A stretch of DNA of 64,000 bases from M0108 sp963841065 (lineage in GTDB: Bacteria > Pseudomonadota > Gammaproteobacteria > Chromatiales > Chromatiaceae). The notes below the pieces were generated by a model, which had not been told where the DNA came from, made no database searches, and saw nothing but the letters and a program-made list of their open reading frames with translations. The number at the start of each line of letters is the position of its first letter. Positions within the stretch are counted from its first letter, which is position 1. Positions 28,106 through 36,166 of this stretch are shown in pieces. Where the stretch lies: the NCBI GenBank assembly GCA_963841065.1, contig CAWJBI010000043.1, positions 1 through 64,000 on the forward strand, given 5' to 3'. The translations under genes and the position numbers were made by a program.

Positions 28106-28315
28106 TTACGCCACAGCGATATTCTGAGTGCCAATAAATTCCGCTTCTAGCATTGGCTCTCCATCTTCAAGAAGCATTTCAACGACTTCTCGTAGGTTTT
28201 GATTCAGTTCATCCAAGGTTTCTCCTTGTGTATGCGCGCCCGGGAATCCCGGGATGAACCCCACAAAAAGACCAGTGTCTTGACAACGCTCGATAATTGC
28301 CGTGTAAATTCTCAT
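28106..28315 (-). CDS. hicB: HicB-type antitoxin, short form
   Basis: 69 aa: MRIYTAIIERCQDTGLFVGF, PGFPGAHTQGETLDELNQNL, REVVEMLLEDGEP. This is the RNase-H-like HicB N-terminal domain. A C-terminal DNA-binding HTH or RHH domain, found in longer HicB proteins, is absent, so autoregulation may be lost or need another factor. It is the upstream gene of the pair. Codon usage is less GC-rich than the neighbours, suggesting transfer. Confidence 0.9.
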   Translation of the reverse strand: MRIYTAIIERCQDTGLFVGFIPGFPGAHTQGETLDELNQNLREVVEMLLEDGEPMLEAEFIGTQNIAVA

Positions 28316-28360
28316 ACGAACTACTCCGTATAGTGAATTAGACAGATTCCCTAATGATAG

Positions 28361-28397
28361 CGCCAGACAGAATCCATGTTGGCCATACCAGACAGAA
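28361..28397. repeat. 12-bp direct repeat ccagacagaatc, two copies
   Basis: Exact copies at 28361-28372 and 28386-28397, 25 bp apart, upstream of hicBA and before the IS481-type remnant. They may be the trace of an IS end or binding sites. The rest of 28316-28594 shows no gene. Confidence 0.6.
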
Positions 28398-28594
28398 TCA
28401 GCCTGGTTGCTAACCTGGCCCGTGGGCAGGACTCCGGGGCTTTCCCGGCCGCCTCGCTAGCGACTCAGTTTCTTGGACATTAGCCCAGGCCCCCGAACCT
28501 GTCAAACCGCGAGGAAATTGACCCTTTATTCTGGAGCCGCCAGGTGCCCATCGCCCTGCATCTGGCGTCGAGTGACCCAACCCCCAGAAAACCT

Positions 28595-29150
28595 TGCCGT
28601 CCGCCACGGATACGCGCGCCCGCTTTACGCACCCGCTGGCGCCCTCTTTATCACGCGATCTCCTGCTCATATTGCTGGTTCCTTCCCAGCCACTCCACCA
28701 AGGCCTCATGCGGGATGCGATGATGGCAACCCACCAGAGACGGTGCGCCAGCGGCGGCAGCGGGAGGATAGCGCCGACCGTTCCCCCCGCCCGCACCACC
28801 TGCAGCCACCCGCTCGCCCGCCCAGGAGGCCATCGTGGGGGCCCCGCGTCAGTCGCTGCTGCTGCCCCGGGATGACCGGTTGGCGGTGACCCGGGAATTC
28901 GTCCATGAGGGGTCTCGCGCTCCGGCCTCGACCGTTGCCTGCAAGGCCGCATCCGTAAGGTCCTGGCACCTACCGCTGCCGCTCCGGGGAACACCTGGCG
29001 GGCACCCTTCAGCGCTATGTCGACGTCTATAATGCCTACCTTCCGCAGCGGGCACCCGGCCATGTCTGTCCCCTGGAAGCGCTCCGCTTGACACCGCTAT
29101 CGCGCTTACAGGTAGTGTATTGTCTGGCTGCGCGCCCGATCTGGGTGTAA
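28595..29150 (+). pseudogene. IS481-type transposase remnant, frameshifted and internally deleted
   Basis: Three pieces of one transposase are visible in different frames. An N-terminal HTH region reads approximately RQREDSADRSPRPHHLQ. A middle part reads RQSLLLPRDDRLAVTREFVH, then after a shift SRSGLDRCLQGRIRKVLA. The C-terminal integrase end reads GEHLAGTLQRYVDVYNAYLP then QRAPGHVCPLEAL and stops at 29148-29150. The catalytic DDE centre between middle and end is lost. The order and motifs match IS481-family integrases. Non-functional. Confidence 0.75.
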
Positions 29151-29221
29151 CGGGGTTTCCGGCTCGCGACATCGAGCCGATCGAGCCGATCAGTCAAGCA
29201 TGACAACTGGGGGAAATAGCT

Positions 29222-30208
29222 ATGTCCGACCGATTTGTTATGTGTGCCCGCGCGGTTGAAGACGGGAGCTTTACGGCGGAGCCGGGGCCGTCGCTCTTTT
29301 TACTCGTTCCGGAAGGCGAATCCCCGTCGCCGAAACACGCCGTGAAGAAAACGGATCAGTGGTTCAAGAAGCTCCGCAAGGCGGCAACCTGGGGCAAGGA
29401 TTCCCGCGATCGCAGCCTGGATCGAGGCGACCTGCTGATATTCGTCCACGGCTATAACAACGACCAAGACATCGTCATGGACCGCCACACACAGCTCAAG
29501 ACGGATTTAGGTGCCGCCGGGTTCAAGGGCGAGGTCTTGTCGTTCGACTGGCCGAGCGACGACAAGGCGCTGAACTACGTGGAGGACAGACACGATGCCA
29601 AGAGAACGGCCATGCAGCTTGTCACGGACGGCATTCGCGCCTTGGCGGAGCAACAGACCCCGGACTGCACGATCAATATCCATTTGCTGGGTCACTCGAC
29701 GGGCGTGTATGTGATACGGGAAGCCTTCGACGATGCCGACGACGCTCGTCTGGCGAATAACGCCTGGGCCGTCAGTCAGGTCGTGTTTATCGGCGGCGAC
29801 ATTTCGTCCTCGTCCATGAGTGAGGGAAACGACACGACGGATTCCTTGTATCGGCACTGTGTCCGACTGACGAACTACTCCAATCTGTACGACTCGGTGC
29901 TAAAGCTGTCGAACACAAAGCGGCTCGGTGTGGCCGCGCGGGTCGGGCGCATCGGGTTGCCGGGAGACGCGCCATCGAAGGCCGTCAACATCGACTGTAG
30001 CGATTATTTCGCAGCACTGAGCTCGAGCTCGGAGATCAAGCAGGCAGACCAGGGGACCGTCTTCGGCTCGTTCGATCACTCCTGGCACATCGGCAACTGG
30101 ATTTTCGCACGCGACCTCTTCGAAACGCTCATTGGAGACGTCGATCGGTCCGTCATTCCGACTCGGACCGCAGGCACCGATGGAAAGCTCAAGCTGGTGC
30201 GGGTCTAA
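29222..30208 (+). CDS. Alpha/beta hydrolase, DUF900-like
   Basis: 328 aa without a signal peptide. The oxyanion/strand region LLIFVHGYNNDQD is followed by VLSFDWPSDDKALNYVEDRH and the nucleophile elbow HLLGHSTGVYVIREAF (Ser in GHSTG). A His near SFDHSWHIGNW could complete the triad. DUF900 proteins are serine hydrolases of mostly unknown substrate. It stands alone behind the IS481-type remnant, which suggests acquired cargo. Confidence 0.8.
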   Translation: MSDRFVMCARAVEDGSFTAEPGPSLFLLVPEGESPSPKHAVKKTDQWFKKLRKAATWGKDSRDRSLDRGDLLIFVHGYNNDQDIVMDRHTQLKTDLGAAGFKGEVLSFDWPSDDKALNYVEDRHDAKRTAMQLVTDGIRALAEQQTPDCTINIHLLGHSTGVYVIREAFDDADDARLANNAWAVSQVVFIGGDISSSSMSEGNDTTDSLYRHCVRLTNYSNLYDSVLKLSNTKRLGVAARVGRIGLPGDAPSKAVNIDCSDYFAALSSSSEIKQADQGTVFGSFDHSWHIGNWIFARDLFETLIGDVDRSVIPTRTAGTDGKLKLVRV

Positions 30209-30432
30209 TCGCCAGCGGCCGTGAGCCGGGCAGGCTCCGTGCGGATCTCGATGGCATACAGGGCGATAGGAACTCCGGGATAGACCCCGTGCAGATAATC
30301 CAGCATCGCCATCTGCAAGGAAAAAGCGGCGATGGCGGTGGGGCCATCCTCGGGCTGGACCAGGTTGGGAACACGGCAACCGCAATCCATCGAATATCGA
30401 CGGGCCTTTTCTAATGGCTGATCGGTCGGCAT
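30205..30432 (-). CDS. Hypothetical small protein (doubtful)
   Basis: 75-aa frame, MPTDQPLEKARRYSMDCGCR at its start, ending within the last bases of the convergent hydrolase gene. No family was recognised. A Cys-Gly-Cys and an Ala/Leu-rich half are the only visible features. It may be a chance frame. Confidence 0.3.
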   Translation of the reverse strand: MPTDQPLEKARRYSMDCGCRVPNLVQPEDGPTAIAAFSLQMAMLDYLHGVYPGVPIALYAIEIRTEPARLTAAGD

Positions 30433-30458
30433 TCGCTGCCCGCTGGCTCAAACAGCCC

Positions 30459-30860
30459 TCACATCACCTCACCGAGATACGCGCCCAGATCCATATCAGC
30501 ACCGTAGATATGCCCGGTCAACCAATGCTCTACAAATTCGATGTCTTCACTCGAAGCCGGACTCCCCCCGCTCAGGAACTTCTGTTGGAGTGCCTTGGCG
30601 CTGTCGATCAGTCCCGCATGTTCGGACTGGTGCTCCGCAAGACCCTTGTAGCCATACTTCAGCATCAGTCGCTCCTCGTGCTTGAAATGCCATACAGTAC
30701 AGGCAATTAGCTCATCCATCAGGGCTTCGGTGTAGTCTCTGGACTCCCCTTCCGCGACAGCACGGTTGAGAAGATTAAACAGGTCCACCAGTCTGCGGTG
30801 ATCTTCATCGATTTCAGGAACATCGACACTCAGCGTCCTGTCCCATACCAATTCTTTCAT
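30459..30860 (-). CDS. Bacteriohemerythrin
   Basis: 133 aa with all seven diiron ligands of the family: His21 (DEDHRRL), His58 and Glu62 (WHFKHEERL), His77 and His81 (EHQSEHAGL), His117 and Asp122 (GHIYGADMD). The four-helix bundle binds O2 reversibly and serves oxygen sensing, storage or delivery in microaerobic bacteria. It is monocistronic. A hairpin followed by T7 lies in its leader (30881-30909). Confidence 0.95.
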   Translation of the reverse strand: MKELVWDRTLSVDVPEIDEDHRRLVDLFNLLNRAVAEGESRDYTEALMDELIACTVWHFKHEERLMLKYGYKGLAEHQSEHAGLIDSAKALQQKFLSGGSPASSEDIEFVEHWLTGHIYGADMDLGAYLGEVM

Positions 30861-30880
30861 AAGCCTCTGTCCTGATGGTC

Positions 30881-30909
30881 AAAAAAAGGGACCCCGACCA
30901 GAAGTCGGG
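30881..30909 (-). terminator. Hairpin plus T7 in the bacteriohemerythrin leader
   Basis: On the reverse strand cccgac/gtcggg (30909-30893) is followed 5 nt later by seven T. It could end upstream transcription or attenuate the hemerythrin gene. The remaining bases up to 31121 hold no recognised gene. Confidence 0.35.
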
Positions 30910-31121
30910 CCGATTTACACCGACACCATCAGCGCACAGTTCGTCATGATCACTGGCGACCCATGACCTATTGCTGGGATGGCGTGGAGAAGATTGTCGA
31001 GCACATGTTGGGTTCTCACAATGACGAACATCAGGGCCGCCAGCAACACGCCTTGCAACTTTAGATTATGATCTTCTGGGACGGGTCCGACATTACCTCC
31101 CATGTGTTGATGCCTTGCGGC

Positions 31122-31406
31122 TCAGTAATCCTCGGGCAGGAGGACCGTGGTGGCGGAGCGGTCGGCCTCGGTGATGATCCACACCTTGAAGCCATCGTCG
31201 AACTGGTAGGCGCTCAGCAGCCGGTCCCCATCCCGGAGGGCCGCGTTGTTGGCCTGAATATCCTCCTTGTCCAGGTCGCCCCAGTCACCCAGGGCGTGGC
31301 GGTTGAGCATGGTCTGGACGATGTGCAGTTGCCCGCGCTTATCCAAGGCCAGTTGCGCGGTCCGGGTCATGACGACCTGGCCAAGTTCAAACAGGGGCTC
31401 GGTCAT
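31122..31406 (-). CDS. Plasmid-related-type small protein, unknown function
   Basis: 94 aa from ATG 31406 (MTEPLFELGQVVMTRTAQLA), an in-frame ATG at 31415 also exists. Proteins of this kind (FELGxVVMTxxAxxAL, LNRHxxGDWGDL, DxxxNxxAL, IITEADRSxTTVLLPEDY) occur on plasmids and islands and are often annotated as plasmid-related; function is unknown. It stands divergently before the McrBC-like genes. Confidence 0.7.
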   Translation of the reverse strand: MTEPLFELGQVVMTRTAQLALDKRGQLHIVQTMLNRHALGDWGDLDKEDIQANNAALRDGDRLLSAYQFDDGFKVWIITEADRSATTVLLPEDY

Positions 31407-31594
31407 ACGAGGCACTCCCGTGTTGTGGTAGAGCGTGGGTCAGGCCATGATCGCCTGGCGATCGGCCCAGGATTCCCCGCGTTTCAGGCCCACGCCGGGG
31501 CATCGCCTGGGCGGGTTTGGTTGCAGGCGAGTGTAGGGGCAGATGGGGTGATGGGGCAAGGCGAAGGCCCCACCCGCTGCCGGAGCACCCTCCC

Positions 31595-33013
31595 ATGACT
31601 GCCTTCAATGAACTCCTCTCCGCCATGATCATGGGACGGGACTGGACCGGCATGGGGAACCACGATCAGGCGCGCGAACTCATGGCCAGGGTCTACGCGG
31701 AGCGGTGTCATAGTGCAGCCCACCACCGGGACCGTTACCAACTGCGCGCCAATTTGCAGAAGAAAGACGACGTCGCCGCCTATGCCGGGTGGATCACTGC
31801 CGACAATCCGACTTCCGGCGCCTATCAAGGCACCTCCTTCGTCTGGTTTCCGGGTACGGGCGGTAGCATCGCCGTCCTCGTCATCGGCACCGACGGTTTC
31901 GGCCAAGACAGTCACATCCTTGGCCGCCCGGGTCACGGACGCCGGCTGCGCGCCCTGCGTACACTTCACCAAGGCCGGGTCTGGGTGAAGCCGGACCTGC
32001 TCGATCTCACCAGCCGGGTACCCGAGACGATCATCGAAAACTGGCCCGGGGCTGAATCCGCGTTGAAAACCTACGGGCATGTCATCTATGCCGCCGTGCC
32101 GGTACGCGGCCCCGCGGATGCTACCGCCGTGGAGGACCTGCTGGATCTCTTCTTCGCCGAGCACGGCACCCCCCTCACGAGTAAGGCACGGGACCGCTGG
32201 GACGCCCGACAAACCGCCATCGCCGGCGCCATCTTCCCCCGCTTCAATGCCACGGCGGTGTTGGCCCTGCTGCGCGAGCGGCGTTTCGTGATCCTGGAGG
32301 GCCCACCCGGCACGGGCAAGACCATGTGGGCCTTGCGACTGGCGCAGCAAGTCGGCACGGTGACAACCGTACAGTTCCATCCGGCGCGCACCTACGAAGA
32401 CTTTGTCGTCGGCCTCTTCCCACGCCCGGCGACGAACGGGCTGGCCTTTGAGGTTCGGCCCGGTGACCTGCTCCTGGCCAATCAGGCCGCCGCCACCGGT
32501 CCCCATGTCCTGTTGCTCGACGAAATCAACCGAGCCGACTTGGGGCGGGTCCTGGGTGAAGCGGTGATGCTGTTCGAGGTCGGTGAAGCCCCCCGAGAGG
32601 TGCTTCTGCCTCAGGTCCCAGCGGGTCACCCCCCGACATTGGCCCTGCATCCCAACCTGATGGTCCTCGGTACCCGCAATACCGCCGATCGCACCATCGC
32701 GCGCATGGACATCGCCATCCGCCGCCGCTTCGCCTTCCTCGAAGTCTGGCCCGATCTAACGGCGGTGATGGCCGAGGGCGTAGCGGTTGCCGTGCAGCTT
32801 TTTGCCGACACCATCCACACCTTCGCCGAGTTTGCCGACGAAGAGACCCTGCGCCTGATCCCCGGCCATGCCTATTTCCTCGATCCCCGCCCGGACCTGG
32901 ACCTGGCCGACCGGCCAGCCCGGGTTGCTGGCGGGCCCCGTCCTGCACCGCTTGGAGGCCTTGCTACATCACCTCAAGCGGGGTTTCGTCGAGCGGACCG
33001 AAGCGCGGACTAG
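31595..33013 (+). CDS. McrB-like AAA+ GTPase/ATPase, altered C-terminus
   Basis: 472 aa from ATG 31595. Residues 1-200 form an MrcB-N-like DNA- or ligand-binding region of uncertain type. The AAA+ motor follows: Walker A GPPGTGKT (about 235), Walker B VLLLDEINRADLGRV (about 306) and the sensor region LGTRNTADRTIARMDIAIRR. McrB proteins power translocation for the McrC nuclease and cut modified DNA, so this is a candidate restriction-type defence system. After LDPRPDLDLADRPARVA the frame becomes Gly/Pro/Ala-rich and unlike the family, and the nuclease frame already runs alongside, so a shift or deletion at about 32930 is likely. Confidence 0.82.
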   Translation: MTAFNELLSAMIMGRDWTGMGNHDQARELMARVYAERCHSAAHHRDRYQLRANLQKKDDVAAYAGWITADNPTSGAYQGTSFVWFPGTGGSIAVLVIGTDGFGQDSHILGRPGHGRRLRALRTLHQGRVWVKPDLLDLTSRVPETIIENWPGAESALKTYGHVIYAAVPVRGPADATAVEDLLDLFFAEHGTPLTSKARDRWDARQTAIAGAIFPRFNATAVLALLRERRFVILEGPPGTGKTMWALRLAQQVGTVTTVQFHPARTYEDFVVGLFPRPATNGLAFEVRPGDLLLANQAAATGPHVLLLDEINRADLGRVLGEAVMLFEVGEAPREVLLPQVPAGHPPTLALHPNLMVLGTRNTADRTIARMDIAIRRRFAFLEVWPDLTAVMAEGVAVAVQLFADTIHTFAEFADEETLRLIPGHAYFLDPRPDLDLADRPARVAGGPRPAPLGGLATSPQAGFRRADRSAD

Positions 33014-33899
33014 CCCGCGCGGGCGGGTCGAATGGGCCCAGTGGGCCCGCCGAGACCTGGGCCGAGGCGCCTGGACGCGCCTCCCTTGCACCTTTCCCGA
33101 TCTGGACAAGGATCCCGACATCCTCGCTGCCATGCGTTGGACCCTGAGCCGGCTGGACGAGGAACTCGCCCCCCAACGCGACTCCTTGCCCAGTCGCGCG
33201 CTGCAGGAACGCATTCAACTCTTGAGCCATGACATCGGCCCCGGGGCGAGCCTCCGCCCAGGCCCCTGGGATCAGCCGGGGGCCGGGAGTTGGCTGGCTG
33301 ATGCCATGCAGGCCATGGGTTGGGTGGCCGAGGAGCGTGGGCTGGGTGGTGCCCGCAGTCTCGATGGCCTGGCCTGGGATCTCGAGGCTGATGAGATCTG
33401 GGAGGCCTGGGTGGCTACCTTCGTGCGGGATCTGGCGCCGCAATTGGGACTGACCTGGCTCGGACAGGGCGAGGCCCGCCACCGCCTCAACTGGCAGGGC
33501 AACCTGGCATCCATGGGGGCACTCATCCCCGATACCGGCTTGCGGGGTGCCCAGCGGGTGGTGTGGGTCGATGCCAAGTACAAGGCCCATTTGTCCTTAC
33601 TCGCTCGTCACGGCTGGCACGGGCTCACCGACGCCGTGCGCGACGCCCACCGCGCCGACTTGCACCAGGCGCTGGCCTATACCGCCCTCGGTGATACTGA
33701 CCAATGCGACACCCTGCTGGCTTACCCCCTGCTGGGGGACGAGGACCGGCCGCTGACCACCGTCGCCACCGTGGCAGCCGGTCGCCGCCGCGTGCGGTTG
33801 CTGCTGGCCGGACTGCCGTTCGGCTTCCAGTCACCGGAGCAACGCGAGCGGGCACTCAGGGATTGGCGGGCCATGCTTTCGGAAAAAAATGGGGCTTAG
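32868..33899 (+). CDS. McrC-like nuclease subunit, possibly N-truncated
   Basis: 343 aa; the start is uncertain because the first 30 residues overlap mcrB. The block GRVEWAQWARRDLGRGAWTR then LPCTFPDLDKD is typical of McrC-family proteins, as are EIWEAWVATFVRDL and the PD-(D/E)xK core (LIPD followed by VVWVDAKYKAHL). The N-terminal beta domain that normally precedes this block (about 100-150 residues) is missing. I infer a deletion joining the end of mcrB to the middle of mcrC; alternatively this is a short variant. The nuclease core itself is complete. Confidence 0.72.
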   Translation: MPISSIPARTWTWPTGQPGLLAGPVLHRLEALLHHLKRGFVERTEARTSPRGRVEWAQWARRDLGRGAWTRLPCTFPDLDKDPDILAAMRWTLSRLDEELAPQRDSLPSRALQERIQLLSHDIGPGASLRPGPWDQPGAGSWLADAMQAMGWVAEERGLGGARSLDGLAWDLEADEIWEAWVATFVRDLAPQLGLTWLGQGEARHRLNWQGNLASMGALIPDTGLRGAQRVVWVDAKYKAHLSLLARHGWHGLTDAVRDAHRADLHQALAYTALGDTDQCDTLLAYPLLGDEDRPLTTVATVAAGRRRVRLLLAGLPFGFQSPEQRERALRDWRAMLSEKNGA

Positions 33900-33990
33900 T
33901 TTGGCCTGGGCATCCTCCTCGCCCAGGTCGCAGGTCACCCAAATCCGTCAACATCGGTAACCTGTTGCCGGGCAGACGGCGGAATTCAAC

Positions 33991-34278
33991 TAACGCTACG
34001 CCCTGCTAGGCGTCTGGGATGGTGATCTCTGGCGCCTGCACCTGCCCACCTGCCTGGCGCCGCGCTATGGCGACCCGCACCAGGGCGGGCTGGCGCCACA
34101 TCAGGAGCCCCAAGTCTCTCTGCTGGCAGAGCACGGCTTTACCCTGGATGCGCGGTCAGAGGCAGCTTGCGAGCGCCGTGGGCGGCACCGGTCATTCCGC
34201 GGGACCAGGCCTCAAAAAGGCCAAATTACGAAACAAAGCCAAATCACCTGCCCCGCTGTCGGGCTGAAAGAGGATGAT
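33991..34278 (+). pseudogene. VIT-domain-like protein fragment
   Basis: An open frame without a start codon reads ALLGVWDGDLWRLHLPTCLA then PRYGDPHQG, resembling the strand pair and LTPRY motif of VIT domains (inter-alpha-trypsin-inhibitor type) that precede VWA domains. Neither the rest of the VIT domain nor a VWA domain is present. It fills the gap between mcrC and yjbQ. Confidence 0.4.
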
Positions 34279-34333
34279 TAACGGTAAGTTATCCTTCTTG
34301 CCCCCGACCGGCACCGGCACAAAGCCTGTGCAC

Positions 34334-34753
34334 TCATAGCCCAAGGCAGGTCACGACCAGGTTCCGGACCTGGCCACGAGCGCGGTGTTCCCAAAGAAAG
34401 ATGCCTTGCCAGGTCCCCAGGGCCAATCTGCCGTGGCTGATGGGCACCGTGAGGCCCGTATCGGTCAAGACACTGCGAATATGCGCGGACATGTCATCGG
34501 GTCCCTCCTGGTCATGCTCATAGCGGGGATCGCCATCGGGAATATGGCGGGTGAAATAACCCTCCATATCCCGCAGGACCAGGGGATCGGCATTTTCAGT
34601 GATGACCAAGGACGCGCTGGTATGCTGACAGAAGACCTGGCACAGCCCGGTTTGCACGCCCGAATCCCGCAGAATGTTCACCACTTGGCCGGTGATGGCG
34701 AGGGGACCGCGACCGCGGGTGGAGATGGCGAAACTGGCTTGATGAAGCTTCAT
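34334..34753 (-). CDS. yjbQ: YjbQ-family (UPF0047) protein
   Basis: 139 aa, full length. It carries CQVFCQHTSASLVITENADP, then RYEHDQEGPDDMSAHIRSVL and LALGTWQGIFLWEHRARG, the conserved blocks of the family. Some members show weak thiamine-phosphate-synthase activity; the physiological role is not settled. It is intact although both flanks are fragments. Confidence 0.92.
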   Translation of the reverse strand: MKLHQASFAISTRGRGPLAITGQVVNILRDSGVQTGLCQVFCQHTSASLVITENADPLVLRDMEGYFTRHIPDGDPRYEHDQEGPDDMSAHIRSVLTDTGLTVPISHGRLALGTWQGIFLWEHRARGQVRNLVVTCLGL

Positions 34754-34872
34754 GGTGCTGATGGCTTGAAACCGGCGTGGGGCAAAGTTGTACCACGTCC
34801 GCGAGTCGAGGGAGAAGACAACTGCAAAGGCCCTCGTCCCGATTTTCCGGGTGAGGGTCTGGGGGCGGAGTC

Positions 34873-35178
34873 CATCAGAACTGGATGGTGACCTTGGCGC
34901 CTATCACCAGGGCGTTGTCAGAGCCGGTCCAGATCGAGGTCGAAATCCAGGCCGATGTTGTCGGCATAGGTCCCGCCGCGGCGAGGATCTGGGGATGACG
35001 CACCCGCCAGTCCCGGACCTCGAAGAAGGGCGCGCCAATAATCGGGGGCCGCTCCGGGAAGCGCGCCCCCAGGGCGCGGCCGACCATGCCGCGAATGATG
35101 CGCTCCTCGTCCACCCCGGCATCGACCCGCAGGGTCTCGATCGACTGGCCGTCGCGAAGGTGTGGTCGTCATAGTCCG
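34873..35178 (-). pseudogene. Joined fragments: sugar ABC-transporter ATPase and outer-membrane protein C-terminus
   Basis: The upstream part on the reverse strand reads HLRDGQSIETLRVDAGVDEE, RIIRGMVGRALGARFPER and FEVRDWRVRHP, the linker between the two ATPase domains of RbsA/XylG-type transporters. It then passes, with a frame change, to SGSDNALVIGAKVTIQF-like sequence (GSDNALVIGAKVTIQF and stop), a beta-barrel C-terminus ending in Phe. Two unrelated genes are fused here by deletion. Non-functional. Confidence 0.6.
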
Positions 35179-35340
35179 AGCCTAAAGACTCAGGTAATGT
35201 CTCCCTCGGGGGTAGCTACGCATGACTGGCGTCGGTGTTTCGATCAATCCTGAGTCTAGCGGGGATCCATAGGCTGATCACGGGATAAAGGCCGGGCCCT
35301 ATTGGCTAGGGCCAACATCCGCACATCGCCAACAGTGAAT

Positions 35341-35358
35341 ACGAAGAATATACTTCGT
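35341..35358. promoter_or_regulatory. 18-bp perfect palindrome before the ParD-like antitoxin (operator)
   Basis: acgaag-aatata-cttcgt lies 28 nt upstream of the antitoxin ATG. Ribbon-helix-helix antitoxins autorepress at such sites. Confidence 0.6.
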
Positions 35359-35385
35359 TAGTATCTTATATCCGGAGTGCTCGCC

Positions 35386-35679
35386 ATGCCTAAAGAAGCC
35401 GTCTTCACCATGAAACTGGAGCCCGAGTTGCGCGCCGACTTTATGGCCGAAGCCAAGGCCAGCCATCGGCCAGCCTCGCAGCTCTTACGCGAGCTGATGC
35501 GGGACTTCGTACAGCGCCAAAAGCAGGCGCGGGAGTATGAGGATTTTGTGCGTGGCAAGGTGGATCTAGCGCGTGAGCAGATCGTCAATGGGCAATATGC
35601 CAGCAACGAAGAAGTCGAGGCTCGCTTTGCCGCTCTCCGCGCCGAGGTGCTGAACAACACCGGGAACAAGGGCGGATGA
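35386..35679 (+). CDS. Ribbon-helix-helix-type antitoxin (ParD/RelB-like)
   Basis: 97 aa from ATG 35386 with GGAG site; ATG 35377 in frame is less well placed. The N-terminus KEAVFTMKLEPELRADFMAE then AKASHRPASQLLRELMRDFV is a ribbon-helix-helix DNA-binding and dimer unit. The C-terminal half is charged and would wrap the toxin. Its stop overlaps the start of a truncated ParE toxin (35676), so it is now an orphan. Confidence 0.85.
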   Translation: MPKEAVFTMKLEPELRADFMAEAKASHRPASQLLRELMRDFVQRQKQAREYEDFVRGKVDLAREQIVNGQYASNEEVEARFAALRAEVLNNTGNKGG

Positions 35680-35762
35680 GGGTTCTATGGACAGCCGCGG
35701 CCCAGCAGGACCATGCCGACATCTTTTTGATTAACCCTCGTCCCGGGATTAGCCGGGGATAG
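35676..35762 (+). pseudogene. ParE-type toxin, only N-terminus left
   Basis: ATG 35676 overlaps the antitoxin stop. The product MRVLWTAAAQQDHADIFLIN ends nine codons later. The beginning matches ParE/RelE toxins (xxWTxxAxxDLxxIxxYI), but about 70 residues are lost at the junction with the ABC1-kinase remnant. Confidence 0.65.
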
Positions 35763-36086
35763 GGTCGCAACATCCCCGCCAGATCCACGCGGGTGCGCAA
35801 GCGGCGACAGAGCATGAGGATGCCGACGAACTTGCGATGCAGAAACATGACCGAGGATGCCCGGTACTGGGCCGCCATGGCGGGGGGAATGCCTTGGGCG
35901 GCGCCGAAATCGAGCAGCACAATGCGACCGCTGCTGGCATCGTAGAGAAAGTTGCCAAAATTTGGATCGGTCTGGGCCAGGCCAAACTCAAACCAGATCG
36001 GCACTCGCGCGCCCCAGATGCCAGAAGCGGCTCAGTCGCCCCCGCGGCACCGGGAGGCCAGCGGTTTGTGATCCGGGTTTATGCAT
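35763..36086 (-). pseudogene. ABC1/UbiB-family kinase, internally deleted
   Basis: ATG 36086, behind a GGAG ribosome site, begins MHKPGSQTAGLPVPRGRLSR and continues FWHLGRASADLV before stopping. The next frame continues FEFGLAQTDPNFGNFLYDAS, GRIVLLDFGAAQ and HRKFVGILMLCRRLRTRVDL, the C-terminus of an ABC1-type atypical kinase (metal-binding DFG retained). The ATP-binding centre, about 300 residues, is gone. ABC1 kinases are associated with ubiquinone synthesis; this one cannot work. Confidence 0.72.
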
Positions 36087-36166
36087 GAGTTACCTCTCCT
36101 TCGGGAGGGGCATCAAGGTATCTGGCGGCTCATCGGGGGCCGGGGGATGGCCAAAGAGGGGGGCGG

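Noticed and set aside
28361..28397. Start of a CRISPR array
   Set aside because: Only two 12-bp repeats with one 13-bp spacer and no cas genes.
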